32,286 nt of DNA, taken from an uncultured Bacteroidota bacterium (lineage in GTDB: Bacteria > Bacteroidota > Bacteroidia > Chitinophagales > Chitinophagaceae). Under the pieces are notes generated by a model. It had not been told where the DNA came from. It made no database searches and saw nothing but the letters and a program-made list of their open reading frames with translations. The DNA lies in assembly GCA_903926605.1 (NCBI GenBank), contig CAIYJV010000315.1:1-32286 (forward strand), read 5' to 3'. Positions 7,005-15,441 of this stretch are shown here, piece by piece. Each line of letters starts with the position of its first letter. The first letter of the stretch is position 1. The position numbers were made by a program, and so were the translations under genes.

Positions 7005-7928
7005 TTATTTTTTCCGGATCTCGAAGTTGATGAGCGAAACAAATTCGTTGACGCGATTGTCTATATCAGTCACGTTTATTTCCTTGAGTCTGGTGGGACC
7101 GAATTTTTCTACGCAGAAGCTTGCCAGCGCTGACCCTATGATCACCGCGGCTTTCATGTTCTCGAAAGAGAGGTCGCCTGAATAAGCCAGATAACCTATA
7201 AAACCACCTGCAAAAGTGTCTCCCGCACCGGTAGGATCAAATACGTCTTCGAGTGGCAATGCAGGTGCAGAGAATATTTTGTCGTCGTGAAACAGCAATG
7301 CACCATGTTCGCCCTTCTTGATGATCAGGTAGCGAGGTCCCATTTTCTGTATTTTCCGGGCAGCTTTCACCAGCGAATATTCGCCGGTCAGTTCACGGGC
7401 TTCGCTGTCATTCACCAACAGCATATCCACCATGCCAATAGCTTTTTTCAACTCATCCATTGCAATCTCCATCCAGAAATTCATGGTGTCCATTATTACC
7501 AGCTCCGGTTTGTGTTTCAGTTGTTTCAGCACGCTGATCTGTACTGCCGGCGCGAGATTGCCCAACATTACATACTTGCTTTTCTGGTAGCTTTCCGGTA
7601 TCTGCGGATTGAACTGAGCCAGCACATTAAGGTCGGTAATCAGAGAATCGCGCGTGTTCATGTCGAGATGATAACGACCGCTCCAGAAAAAGCTCTTACC
7701 ATCGGGAACAACCTCCACACCTTCGAAGGCCACACCTCTGTCTTTCAGCGCATTTATTTCTTCCTGGGGGAAGTCGCCGCCCACGATAGAAACCTGGTTG
7801 ATAGATTTAGTAAAATTGGAAGCAGCCCATGCTGCGTACGTTGCAGAACCACCGATGATACGGTCTACCTTTCCAAAGGGGGTCTCAAGGGCATCGAATG
7901 CCATGGTACCAACAATAAGTAACGACAT
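7005..7928 (-). CDS. PfkB-family carbohydrate/nucleoside kinase
   Basis: A 307-residue ribokinase-fold kinase. N-terminal MSLLIVGTMAFDALETPFG and IIGGSATYAAWAA give the substrate-binding region; the C-terminal PfkB signature is DVFDPTGAGDTFAGGFIGYL, with the catalytic Asp in GAGD and the anion hole formed by TGAG. Middle segments LLVNDSEARELTGE and RYLIIKKGEHGALL are typical. The family includes ribokinase, adenosine kinase and sugar kinases; the substrate is undetermined. The ATG at 7928 is supported by a promoter whose -7 box (7947-7954) overlaps the longer frame's first codon, a TTG at 7949. Confidence 0.88.
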   Translation of the reverse strand: MSLLIVGTMAFDALETPFGKVDRIIGGSATYAAWAASNFTKSINQVSIVGGDFPQEEINALKDRGVAFEGVEVVPDGKSFFWSGRYHLDMNTRDSLITDLNVLAQFNPQIPESYQKSKYVMLGNLAPAVQISVLKQLKHKPELVIMDTMNFWMEIAMDELKKAIGMVDMLLVNDSEARELTGEYSLVKAARKIQKMGPRYLIIKKGEHGALLFHDDKIFSAPALPLEDVFDPTGAGDTFAGGFIGYLAYSGDLSFENMKAAVIIGSALASFCVEKFGPTRLKEINVTDIDNRVNEFVSLINFEIRKK

Positions 7929-7946
7929 ATATTTTGATTTTTTGTG

Positions 7947-7977
7947 CAAATGTAATCCCAGCCGCCGAAGTTGGCAA
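7947..7977 (-). promoter_or_regulatory. Promoter of the PfkB-family kinase
   Basis: On the minus strand TTG (7977-7975) and TACATTTG (7954-7947) are 20 bases apart, a good Bacteroidota -33/-7 pair. The start site would be about 7940, giving a leader of about a dozen bases before the ATG at 7928. Confidence 0.6.
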
Positions 7978-8034
7978 CATTTAGCCGAATCTTATTTAAA
8001 AAATACAGGCAGACCGTGCCCTGTCACGTATACA

Positions 8035-8445
8035 TCAACCCAACTTTCGTTTCACGACGTGCTTTATTTCACGTACCGCGATCGTGAAGTACCAGAAGGC
8101 GAAAAAACTCTGCAATATCACAAAAGTCAATTCATACAACGGCACTGACATCAATTCCTGTGATGCAAAATTTTTGAGTGTCATTTCGCTCAGATTATGC
8201 CTTATCAGAAAGAAACTGGACATGATTATTACGACCGACGCAAAATACACCCATCGCTCCTTCCTTAACTTATAACGACCACTGACAAACAAATGAAGTA
8301 TCCAACTACCCAGTTGCCAGCTAATGATACCGGGTAAATAGTATTTAAAGAAAAACTTGTAGTTGAAACTAAAAGCAAGCACCGTGAAGATGAAGCTTTG
8401 AACAATGGGGTCCCCAATTTTGAAGTACTTTAGTGCCTTGTTCAT
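8035..8445 (-). CDS. Small integral membrane protein, unknown function
   Basis: A 136-residue protein with about four hydrophobic segments: IVQSFIFTVLAFSFNY, YLPGIISWQLGSWILHLFV, WVYFASVVIIMSSFFLI and LTFVILQSFFAFWYFTIAV, and positively charged ends (KHVVKRKLG). No family recognised. The ATG at 8445 is preferred to the upstream TTG. It is divergent from the nucleotidyltransferase gene and upstream of the kinase gene on the same strand, with about 100 bases containing the kinase promoter between them. Confidence 0.7.
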   Translation of the reverse strand: MNKALKYFKIGDPIVQSFIFTVLAFSFNYKFFFKYYLPGIISWQLGSWILHLFVSGRYKLRKERWVYFASVVIIMSSFFLIRHNLSEMTLKNFASQELMSVPLYELTFVILQSFFAFWYFTIAVREIKHVVKRKLG

Positions 8446-8510
8446 AAGCAAGTATTGATTGAACCGGGTTACAGAATTTTGTAAATTTAATTTTTTTTAT
8501 AGAAAAAGTA

Positions 8511-9227
8511 ATGAAAGCAATGATTTTTGCGGCCGGTTTGGGCACCAGACTGCGTCCACTTACCAACGATCGTCCCAAGGCGCTGGTTGCCCTAAATGGC
8601 AAGACACTCTTAGAACATTGCATTCGCTATTTGCAACGATTTGATATTCATGACATTGTGGTAAATGTTCACCATTTTGCAGATTCAATCACGACTGTAT
8701 TGCACGAAAACAATGGTTTTGGCAGTACCTACAAGATTTCTGACGAAAGTGACGAAGTACTGGAGACCGGGGGCGGTCTGAAAAAAGCCGTACCGCTGTT
8801 TGACGGTTGCGAAGAGATCTTACTGGTGAACGTAGACATTATGACCGATCTGCGGTTGGACAAACTCATCGCAGATCATCGCCGCAGCAATGCTTTAGTG
8901 ACACTTGCAGTGATGAATCGCAATTCGTCGCGACACTTGCTTTTTGACAAGGACAATTGGCTCATGGGCTGGGAAAATACCCAAACAGGGCAACAAAAAA
9001 TATCGCGGGAAACCGAGCTGGTAAAACCCTATGCCTTCAGCGGCATCTCGCTGTTAAAACACGAAACGCTGGACGACATACCCTTTTCGGGAAAATTCTC
9101 ACTAATAGACCTGTACCTGTATCTGGCCCAAAACCCAGTGATTCATGGGCACGATCATTCAGGCGATGTGCTGATAGACGTAGGCAAGCCTGAAAACCTC
9201 GAAAAGGCCGCAACGCTGTTCAAATAG
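8511..9227 (+). CDS. Sugar-1-phosphate nucleotidyltransferase
   Basis: A 238-residue enzyme of the NTP-transferase family, transferring a nucleotidyl group to a sugar-1-phosphate. The nucleotide-binding signature FAAGLGTRLRPLTNDRPKAL runs from residue 6, ETGGGLKKA at 85-93 contacts the base, and D109 in LLVNVDIM binds the metal. The compact form without a C-terminal beta-helix resembles MurNAc-1-phosphate uridylyltransferase (MurU) and mannose-1-phosphate guanylyltransferase-like proteins of COG1208. Which nucleotide and sugar are used cannot be read from the sequence. It is convergent with the ATPase gene at 9233, with only 5 bases between stops. Confidence 0.86.
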   Translation: MKAMIFAAGLGTRLRPLTNDRPKALVALNGKTLLEHCIRYLQRFDIHDIVVNVHHFADSITTVLHENNGFGSTYKISDESDEVLETGGGLKKAVPLFDGCEEILLVNVDIMTDLRLDKLIADHRRSNALVTLAVMNRNSSRHLLFDKDNWLMGWENTQTGQQKISRETELVKPYAFSGISLLKHETLDDIPFSGKFSLIDLYLYLAQNPVIHGHDHSGDVLIDVGKPENLEKAATLFK

Positions 9228-9232
9228 AGTTA

Positions 9233-10744
9233 CTAGTTTTCTTCGTCCTCTATACCAAGGGTCATATTCAGCATACCACCCAACATATCGCCAAAGGAGA
9301 AGCCCCCTTGCTCCACACGTTTCTTGCTTATTACCGAAAATTCGGCAAGCCCATGCAACAGGAACTCCATTAGCAAAACCGTGTCATCACTACTTGCCGA
9401 AGGATGATATTGTTTTACCACGCCGTACAGTCCGTCTACCTGATACAGAAGGTGTGCAAAGGCATCGTTGGTGAGTGCTCCCGGCAGTGTGATCTCGTTA
9501 CCCTTGTCGAACCACGAAATTATTGTTTGGTATGGATTGGGTTTTGACTTGCCATTTTTGGAATCCCGGCCCTTTTTGGAGGTTTGGGGATCTGGAAAAA
9601 ACTGTGTAAAAACGGCGCGTATTGCCAGGCTCATCAACCGGTAGGCCACGTTCAACGCACCCTCCTGTTCGCCTTCGTACACCAGCTCGATTTTTCCGGT
9701 CACAGATGGAATCACCCCGGTAAAATCTGCGATACGCACACTGGTGTGGCGCTCTCCGTGACGTAGCGCGCGGCGTTCCGCTGCGCTCACCAGGTTTTCG
9801 AAGGCAGATATCGTAAGGCGTGCAGACACACCGCTTTTCTGGTCCACAAATTCACTCTTGCGCGCTTCCACGGCAATTTGTTCCACCAGCAGACTGCAAA
9901 GTTCCGGTACCGCGACCCGATCTTTCTGTTCGGGCAAAATATCCGATTCCTGATCGGTAATGGCCCTTGATATTTCCACGGTACGGGGATAGTGGGTTAT
10001 GATCTGACTTTCTATGCGATCTTTCAACGGCGTTACAATGCTGCCCCTGTTGGTATAGTCTTCGGGATTGGCGGTAAACACAAACATGATATCCAGCGGC
10101 AGACGCAATTTAAAGCCCCTGATCTGAATATCGCCCTCCTGCAGAATATTAAAGAGCGCCACTTGAATGCGTGCCTGGAGGTCGGGCAACTCGTTGATGA
10201 CAAAAATACCACGGTGCGATCTGGGTATGATGCCAAAATGCAATGCCTGCTCATCGGCGAAACTCAGGCGCAGGTTGGCAGCCTTTACCGGGTCTATATC
10301 GCCTATCAGGTCAGCTACCGAAACATCGGGCGTGGCCAGTTTCTCGCCATAGCGGGAATCCCGGTGCAGCCAGGCGATGGGAGTTTTATCGCCCATTTCA
10401 TCTATCAGGTTGCGGGCATAATTAGATATGGGGCGCAATGGGTCATCATTTATTTCACTGCCAGCCACAACAGGTATCCATTCGTCCAGCAAATGCACCA
10501 TTTCGCGCGCCATTCGGGTCTTGGCCTGTCCACGCAGACCAAGGAACAGAATATTGTGCCGGGACAACAAGGCACATTCTACATCAGGAATCACCGTATG
10601 CTCGTAACCCAGCACCGACTGAAACGGACTCTTGTGTTCACGAATGCTGGAAAGTAAATTGGCTCTGATTTCTTCTTTGATGCCTTTTGATGTATAACCA
10701 GACGCCTTTAGTTCGCCCAGCGTGTGTATTGAGGTATGATTCAT
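9233..10744 (-). CDS. MoxR / Mg-chelatase-type AAA+ ATPase
   Basis: A 503-residue AAA+ protein. Walker A is GLRGQAKTR at 69-77. The Walker B strand is RGIFVINELPDL at 178-189, with Asn where most AAA+ proteins have Asp, a feature I recall as usual in this subgroup. Sensor 1 is FVFTANPEDY at about 221-230 and the arginine finger lies in PLKDRIESQI. The C-terminal half (250-503) is helical and ends in a Gly/Met-rich stretch, FGDMLGGMLNMTLG. Such ATPases usually work with a von Willebrand A (VWA) protein as remodelling chaperones, but no VWA gene is in the window. The 210 bases to the Crp gene downstream of its promoter side show no other gene. Confidence 0.85.
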   Translation of the reverse strand: MNHTSIHTLGELKASGYTSKGIKEEIRANLLSSIREHKSPFQSVLGYEHTVIPDVECALLSRHNILFLGLRGQAKTRMAREMVHLLDEWIPVVAGSEINDDPLRPISNYARNLIDEMGDKTPIAWLHRDSRYGEKLATPDVSVADLIGDIDPVKAANLRLSFADEQALHFGIIPRSHRGIFVINELPDLQARIQVALFNILQEGDIQIRGFKLRLPLDIMFVFTANPEDYTNRGSIVTPLKDRIESQIITHYPRTVEISRAITDQESDILPEQKDRVAVPELCSLLVEQIAVEARKSEFVDQKSGVSARLTISAFENLVSAAERRALRHGERHTSVRIADFTGVIPSVTGKIELVYEGEQEGALNVAYRLMSLAIRAVFTQFFPDPQTSKKGRDSKNGKSKPNPYQTIISWFDKGNEITLPGALTNDAFAHLLYQVDGLYGVVKQYHPSASSDDTVLLMEFLLHGLAEFSVISKKRVEQGGFSFGDMLGGMLNMTLGIEDEEN

Positions 10745-10954
10745 TGTCTGTGCAGTAAAATTTATGAGTGACTAAAGGTAAGTGAAATGGCACAAACGCT
10801 TGACGATACAGATAGTGGCAAAATTGATAGTGAACGGTGCGGCAATTCAGTACAAGTCTGCCGGGAAGGCATTTGCAATGGTGCAGTTAGCCGTTTGGGC
10901 GGTCTCATCCCTGAAAATTCATTAAATGTGCTACTTGGATTTGAACCGGATTTG

Positions 10955-11533
10955 TTATTTCACGTTGCGAAGTTTATTTCGAATTCGACTCAACGTTTCG
11001 AGCGTAAGCCCAAGGTAGGATGCAATATGCTTCAGAGGTACTCTTTGCAACAGCGACGGGTAGTGTTCCGTGAAAAAAAGATAACGCTCTTCGGCACTTT
11101 GCTTGCGTATCAGAAACAGCCTTAGTTCACTACGGATAAAATACTGTTGCACGATGACTCTGCCTATATAATTGAATTCATCATGTTCTTTGTAAAGCCG
11201 TTCCAGATTATCGAAATGTATCCTGGCCACGGTGGAATCCTCAAGCGCTTGTACATATTCGTAGCTTGGATTGCGCTCAAAAAAACTTTGAACCGATAAA
11301 CACATCTGATGCTCTTCTGCGAAACGAGAGCAAATTTCCTCCCCATCTTTAATATAGTACATCCGCAATGCACCCTTGATCACGACAAACAAATAATCGG
11401 CTCGTTGGCCTTCCCGAAGCAAGACCTGATTTTTAGGAATCTCCAGAATCTCGAGGTAACGTTCTACATCGGCGACAATCTTGTCGCTCACCGGGCGGAT
11501 ATTGTTGAAGTAGGCAAATAGAAATTCAAACAT
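10955..11533 (-). CDS. Crp/Fnr-family transcription regulator
   Basis: A 192-residue regulator with an N-terminal cyclic-nucleotide-binding-type beta-barrel (VLLREGQRADYLFVVIKGAL) and a short C-terminal helix-turn-helix (LKHIASYLGLTLETLSRIRNKL). The family phosphate-binding cassette (GE.....R.A) is absent, so cAMP is unlikely to be its ligand. The ATG at 11533 gives the usual length and the typical start MFEFLFAYFNNI; an ATG at 11686 would add 51 residues of unlike composition. It lies 210 bases upstream of the ATPase gene on the same strand and is divergent from the ACP phosphodiesterase gene. Confidence 0.88.
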   Translation of the reverse strand: MFEFLFAYFNNIRPVSDKIVADVERYLEILEIPKNQVLLREGQRADYLFVVIKGALRMYYIKDGEEICSRFAEEHQMCLSVQSFFERNPSYEYVQALEDSTVARIHFDNLERLYKEHDEFNYIGRVIVQQYFIRSELRLFLIRKQSAEERYLFFTEHYPSLLQRVPLKHIASYLGLTLETLSRIRNKLRNVK

Positions 11534-11766
11534 CGGGCGATCAGGTTTTGGATCCGGAAAATTCTGCAAACACGAATATATAAATATTTTACACAAATCG
11601 CTACTTGAAAAACAATAAAGTACGGATTCATATACAGATTCCGGTACCCTATAACACAGCCCTCTGGTATCCAACCCAATTTGCATTTATGCTTCTCCGG
11701 AGTGTTACTTGCAGTCCTGGTTTATTGAACGCCTAAGTGCGATGGCTACTGCTTAGCTTAAGCAAG

Positions 11767-11774
11767 TACCTTTG
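11767..11774 (+). promoter_or_regulatory. Putative -7 box for the ACP phosphodiesterase gene
   Basis: TACCTTTG matches the TAnnTTTG -7 consensus exactly, 20 bases before the ATG at 11795, a plausible leader length. No clear -33 TTG is seen at the right spacing. The rest of the 261-base divergent gap with the Crp gene shows nothing else. Confidence 0.4.
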
Positions 11775-11794
11775 CTCCTATCAAAGCCACGTTC

Positions 11795-12388
11795 ATGAAC
11801 TACCTCGGACACGCATACCTTTCTTTTAACGATCCCGAATTGCTCGTAGGGAATATGGCAGGTGATTATGTAAAGGGCCTGGTAGCACTCGAAAAATTTC
11901 CTGCAAGAGTGAAAGACGGATATTTGCTGCACCGGAAAATAGATCATTATGCCGATATGCACCCAGCCAACCAAAGGGCCAAACTAATTTTCAGGGGCGA
12001 TTTCGGACTGTATTCAGGGGCTATCATCGATACGATCTATGACCATTTTCTGGCCAATGACGCTAAAATATTTCCTACCGAAACCGCATTGCACCAGTTC
12101 ACACAAGAGGTTTATATAATGTTGGATAGCAAGGTGTACCTGCTGCCTGAAAAATTTGCGCAGTACTACCCAAAAATGAAAGAACAAAACTGGCTTTTTC
12201 ACTACCGTAGCGTGAAGGGTGCCGAACGATCGCTGCAAGGACTGGCCAGACGAGCCATACACATGCCACCCATAGAACCGGCGTACATGGCATTTATCAC
12301 CAATTATTACTACCTTAACCAGTGTTATTTTGACTTTATTGACGACCTCGTAAAATATGTGCGCACAGAAATATCGGCATTAAAATAG
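11795..12388 (+). CDS. ACP phosphodiesterase (AcpH-like)
   Basis: A 197-residue protein of the AcpH family, which removes the 4'-phosphopantetheine arm from acyl carrier protein. The family pattern is followed from the start: MNYLGHAYLS, LLVGNMAGDYVKGL, GYLLHRKIDHYADMHP, and IIDTIYDHFLANDA. Length is close to the 193 residues of the E. coli protein. It is cytoplasmic. It stands alone between a divergent Crp gene and the serine hydrolase operon. Bacteroidota members are rarely tested, so activity is by homology. Confidence 0.85.
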   Translation: MNYLGHAYLSFNDPELLVGNMAGDYVKGLVALEKFPARVKDGYLLHRKIDHYADMHPANQRAKLIFRGDFGLYSGAIIDTIYDHFLANDAKIFPTETALHQFTQEVYIMLDSKVYLLPEKFAQYYPKMKEQNWLFHYRSVKGAERSLQGLARRAIHMPPIEPAYMAFITNYYYLNQCYFDFIDDLVKYVRTEISALK

Positions 12389-12467
12389 CCCAAGATTGAA
12401 AAATCTGTATTTTCTTTCGCAGTTTTTTACGATTTTTGCCCTGATACGAATAGTGTAATTTTTTTTG

Positions 12468-13685
12468 ATGCGTAAAGAAATCATGGGAAGGCCGGTCTCC
12501 TTTTTTATAACAACATTCTTTTTATGTATTTTTTTTATTGCGTGCAGATCCAACACGGAATCGGTATCCGCACGCACCAATAATTCGGGGTTTCATGAAA
12601 CTCCGATAAAGGCACTGCCGCTACCCCTGATTTTTGATACGCTGAGTGCGCAAACGCGGGAAATAACCCGCCAACTGGACCAGTTTTATGCTACACAAGT
12701 AAAAGCAGGATTTAATGGTAGCGTTCTGATAGGCTATCAGGGCCGGATAATCTATGAACGCTTTTATGGCTATGCCAACCGGGAGGCCCGCATAACACTG
12801 GACCATAATAGCTCCGGGCAGCTGGCATCGGTATCTAAAACATTTACAGGCGCCGCCGTACTTTACCTATGGGAACATAAATATCTGGACATAAGCGAAC
12901 CGGTTCAAAAATACCTGCCTGAATTCCCCTACCCCAATATTACCGTCAAGATGCTGCTGAACCACCGGTCCGGTCTGGCGGACTATTCGCATTGGTATCT
13001 TGCGCACACCGATGATTTCAGCACCCCTATCACCAATGCCGTCATGCTTGCCCAAATGGCAAAATACAAACCACTGCTTGAGTTTAAGCCCAACACCCGG
13101 TTCAAGTATTGCAACACCAACTACGCACTGCTGGCACTGATTGTGGAACGAGTTACTGAAATGACATTTCCTGAGTTCATGAACAAGTATTTCTTTGGCC
13201 CACTGGGGATGGAACATACCTTTATTTTCGACCCCAAAGCAGGTTTGCCGTCCTATGCCACAATAAGCTACGACCGTAACTGGAAAAGAGAGAACGTGAT
13301 GTTTGCCGATGGCGTGTACGGCGACAAAAGTATTTACAGTACCACAGAAGATATGTACCGGTGGGATCAGTCGTTTTACCGCACACAGCTACTGAGCAAC
13401 GAAACGATAGAGATGGCTTACGGACCGTGTTCGTTCGAAAAACCGGGCGTAAAAAATTACGGTTTGGGTTGGCGTATGCTTTGTTTCCCCAATGGCAACA
13501 AAGTAATATACCACAACGGCTGGTGGCACGGTAACAATACGTCTTTCTACCGCTTTATAAAAGACAACCTTACGATCGTGGTATTGGGCAACCGGTTCAA
13601 CAACGGTATTTACAGACAGGCCCCCAAGATCTTCAGTATTCTGAAGGGGGTACCCGTGCAAAAAGGATTTGACTCCGAAGACTAA
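12468..13685 (+). CDS. Lipoprotein serine hydrolase, beta-lactamase/DD-peptidase family
   Basis: A 405-residue protein with an N-terminal signal ending in FFLCIFFIACRS; C26 may be lipidated, although the lipobox is not ideal. The class C beta-lactamase-like catalytic set is present: S121-V-S-K124 (ASVSKTFTG), Y214-C-N216 (KYCNTNYALL) and H349-N-G351 (IYHNGWWHG). Family members act as DD-peptidases, esterases or amide hydrolases in the envelope; true beta-lactamase activity is less likely. It heads a same-strand run with short gaps (23, 15, 14 and 54 bases): thioesterase, acetyltransferase, Crp regulator and SRPBCC protein. The ATG at 12468 follows a T-rich leader. Confidence 0.88.
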   Translation: MRKEIMGRPVSFFITTFFLCIFFIACRSNTESVSARTNNSGFHETPIKALPLPLIFDTLSAQTREITRQLDQFYATQVKAGFNGSVLIGYQGRIIYERFYGYANREARITLDHNSSGQLASVSKTFTGAAVLYLWEHKYLDISEPVQKYLPEFPYPNITVKMLLNHRSGLADYSHWYLAHTDDFSTPITNAVMLAQMAKYKPLLEFKPNTRFKYCNTNYALLALIVERVTEMTFPEFMNKYFFGPLGMEHTFIFDPKAGLPSYATISYDRNWKRENVMFADGVYGDKSIYSTTEDMYRWDQSFYRTQLLSNETIEMAYGPCSFEKPGVKNYGLGWRMLCFPNGNKVIYHNGWWHGNNTSFYRFIKDNLTIVVLGNRFNNGIYRQAPKIFSILKGVPVQKGFDSED

Positions 13686-13708
13686 GCGGACGCCGTCAAA
13701 CAAATATT

Positions 13709-14179
13709 ATGGAGTACAAAGCCATTCCAAGAGAAAACGCGCTACAATGGATACGGGATACCTATCTGGGCCGGAAAGTGACAGACTCACGGTCGCCGGC
13801 GGGTAACTGGCTGGAGTTTGTGCTGAGCGACATTACAAGGGGCGCAGCAGAACTGGAGGTGCTGGTACGCCATGAAATGACCAATCCATACGGCAACATA
13901 CATGGTGGAATGATGGGTCTGGTAATAGACGAGGCCATGGGCTGGGCTGTAGCAAGTCTGGGCGCGGCTCACCACTTCACCTCCATGAGTCTGAACATAG
14001 ATTTTCTATACGCCATTGCCGGTGGCGACACCCTTATCGCCAAATCGCGTGTGATACGCGAAGGAAAACGAATTACCAATGTCGATTGCTTCGTGTACCG
14101 TGCCGACGGCACTTTGCTGGCGCGCGCAACCAGCAACCTGATCGCTACAAGTATGGAATTCATAATTCCGGCATCCTGA
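13709..14179 (+). CDS. PaaI-type hotdog thioesterase
   Basis: A 156-residue hotdog-fold protein. The signature NPYGNIHGGMMGLVIDEAMG at about 60-79 contains the HGG turn and the catalytic Asp of the PaaI/4-hydroxybenzoyl-CoA thioesterase superfamily, followed by SMSLNIDFLYAIAGGDTLIA and the strand RITNVDCFVYRADGTLLA. It would hydrolyse an acyl-CoA or aryl-CoA thioester in the cytoplasm. It starts 23 bases after the serine hydrolase and 15 bases before the GNAT gene, so the genes are probably co-transcribed. The substrate is unknown. Confidence 0.85.
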   Translation: MEYKAIPRENALQWIRDTYLGRKVTDSRSPAGNWLEFVLSDITRGAAELEVLVRHEMTNPYGNIHGGMMGLVIDEAMGWAVASLGAAHHFTSMSLNIDFLYAIAGGDTLIAKSRVIREGKRITNVDCFVYRADGTLLARATSNLIATSMEFIIPAS

Positions 14180-14194
14180 CAAAAAAACTTCGTT

Positions 14195-14785
14195 ATGAAC
14201 TGGATCTCCCACCCCGTTATTCTGGAAGGCAACAAGGTAAAACTGGTGCCGCTGGAACACGATCATTTTGACCAATTGCTGAAGATCGGGAAGGACAGTC
14301 GCATCTGGGAGTTTATGTCTATAGACGGCACAGATACCAACAGGCTTTCGCTGCACCTGAAGAGCGCCCTTCTGAACCGGGCAGCCGGAACGCAGTATCC
14401 GTTCACCATTATAGACCTGGAGACGGGCCTTGTCACAGGCAGCACCATGTTTCACAACCTGTCCAGAGAGCACCGCAAACTGGAGATAGGCTGGACGTGG
14501 AATGATCCCGCCACCTGGAGAACGGGATTTAACAGAGAATGCAAATTGCTGATGCTGACCTATTGTTTCGAAGCACTGGGCACACTCCGGGTTCAGTTTC
14601 AGACAGACGTGAACAATAAGCGAAGCCAGGCAGCCATAGAAGGATTAGGGGCAAAGCTGGAAGGCGTGATACGAAACGACCGTATCAAACATAACGGAGT
14701 AGAACGCGATACCATGATGTACAGTATTATTTACAAAGAATGGCCGGAGGTAAAGGAAAGGCTGTTTATCTCACTGCGATCGTAA
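14195..14785 (+). CDS. GNAT acetyltransferase, RimJ/RimL type
   Basis: A 196-residue N-acetyltransferase. The RimJ/RimL pattern is seen in VILEGNKVKLVPLEHDHFDQ, LEIGWTWNDPATWRTGFNRE (the acetyl-CoA loop region), LLMLTYCFEALGTLRVQF, and VNNKRSQAAIEGLGAKLEGV. The substrate may be a protein N-terminus, a small amine or an antibiotic; nothing in the sequence decides. It is the third gene of the run that starts with the serine hydrolase and is followed after 14 bases by a Crp/Fnr regulator. Confidence 0.85.
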   Translation: MNWISHPVILEGNKVKLVPLEHDHFDQLLKIGKDSRIWEFMSIDGTDTNRLSLHLKSALLNRAAGTQYPFTIIDLETGLVTGSTMFHNLSREHRKLEIGWTWNDPATWRTGFNRECKLLMLTYCFEALGTLRVQFQTDVNNKRSQAAIEGLGAKLEGVIRNDRIKHNGVERDTMMYSIIYKEWPEVKERLFISLRS

Positions 14786-14799
14786 CACTGTAGTTTACC

Positions 14800-15387
14800 A
14801 TGGACGAAAAAATCGCAATATTGCGTAGTGCCATCGGCCGGTTCGTCGCGCCCACCGATCAGGAGTGGGACATGCTTGCACCCTGGCTTTCCGTCAAAAC
14901 GATTAAAAAGCATGAACTATTCTGCCGGGAGGGCGAGCGCGCCGACCTGGTTGGATTTATGCTTTCCGGAACCATGAGGCACTACTATACCCGCGACGGA
15001 ATAGAAAAGACCACCTACTTTTACTTTGAGAACCACTTTGTAAGTTCCTATATCAGCTGCATCACCGGGCAGCCCTCTCAACTGACTTTTGAAGCTTTGG
15101 CAGAATGCGAACTGATCGTGTTTCCGTATCATAAGATGAAACAGTTGTTTAAGCAAAGTATCCTGTGGCAGGAATTTGGGAGGCTTATTGCCGAATATCT
15201 TGCGAAGGGGCTGGAGGAGCGAATGGCCGGACTGCTGATGCTGAGTCCTGAAGAACGGTATTTAGCGCTGATCAGTTCGGACAAGACCAAGATACTGGAG
15301 CGCATACCACAACATTATATTGCCAATTATCTCGGCATTACGCCCGTCAGCATGAGCCGCATTCGTAACCGGGTGACGAAGAAGTGA
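14800..15387 (+). CDS. Crp/Fnr-family transcription regulator
   Basis: A 195-residue regulator with the sensor barrel (KHELFCREGERADLVGFMLS) and a C-terminal helix-turn-helix (HYIANYLGITPVSMSRIRNR) ending after VTKK, the short form common in Bacteroidota. It lacks a recognisable cAMP cassette. It lies inside the serine hydrolase - thioesterase - acetyltransferase run, so it may control its own operon. The protein is of the same subclass as the one at 10955-11533, but the two differ in sequence. Confidence 0.88.
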   Translation: MDEKIAILRSAIGRFVAPTDQEWDMLAPWLSVKTIKKHELFCREGERADLVGFMLSGTMRHYYTRDGIEKTTYFYFENHFVSSYISCITGQPSQLTFEALAECELIVFPYHKMKQLFKQSILWQEFGRLIAEYLAKGLEERMAGLLMLSPEERYLALISSDKTKILERIPQHYIANYLGITPVSMSRIRNRVTKK

Positions 15388-15441
15388 TTTTATTATCCTT
15401 TGTTATCGTTCCGGTTTTCGCACATTAAGCAGCTTTGCAGC

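Noticed and set aside
7287-7922. 211-codon plus-strand frame
   Set aside because: It lies wholly antisense to the PfkB-family kinase, whose motifs are intact, and its product has no recognisable features.
9992-10657. 221-codon plus-strand frame
   Set aside because: It is antisense to the MoxR-type ATPase, including its Walker motifs, so it is a shadow of that gene.
10782-10925. 47-codon GTG-started frame between the ATPase and the Crp gene
   Set aside because: There is no promoter, no ATG start and no recognised motif, and it overlaps a longer frame on the same strand. This is most likely chance.
12380-12425. Short AGATT/AATCT hairpin after the ACP phosphodiesterase gene as a terminator
   Set aside because: Only a 5-bp AT-rich stem followed by a mixed tail; too weak to call.
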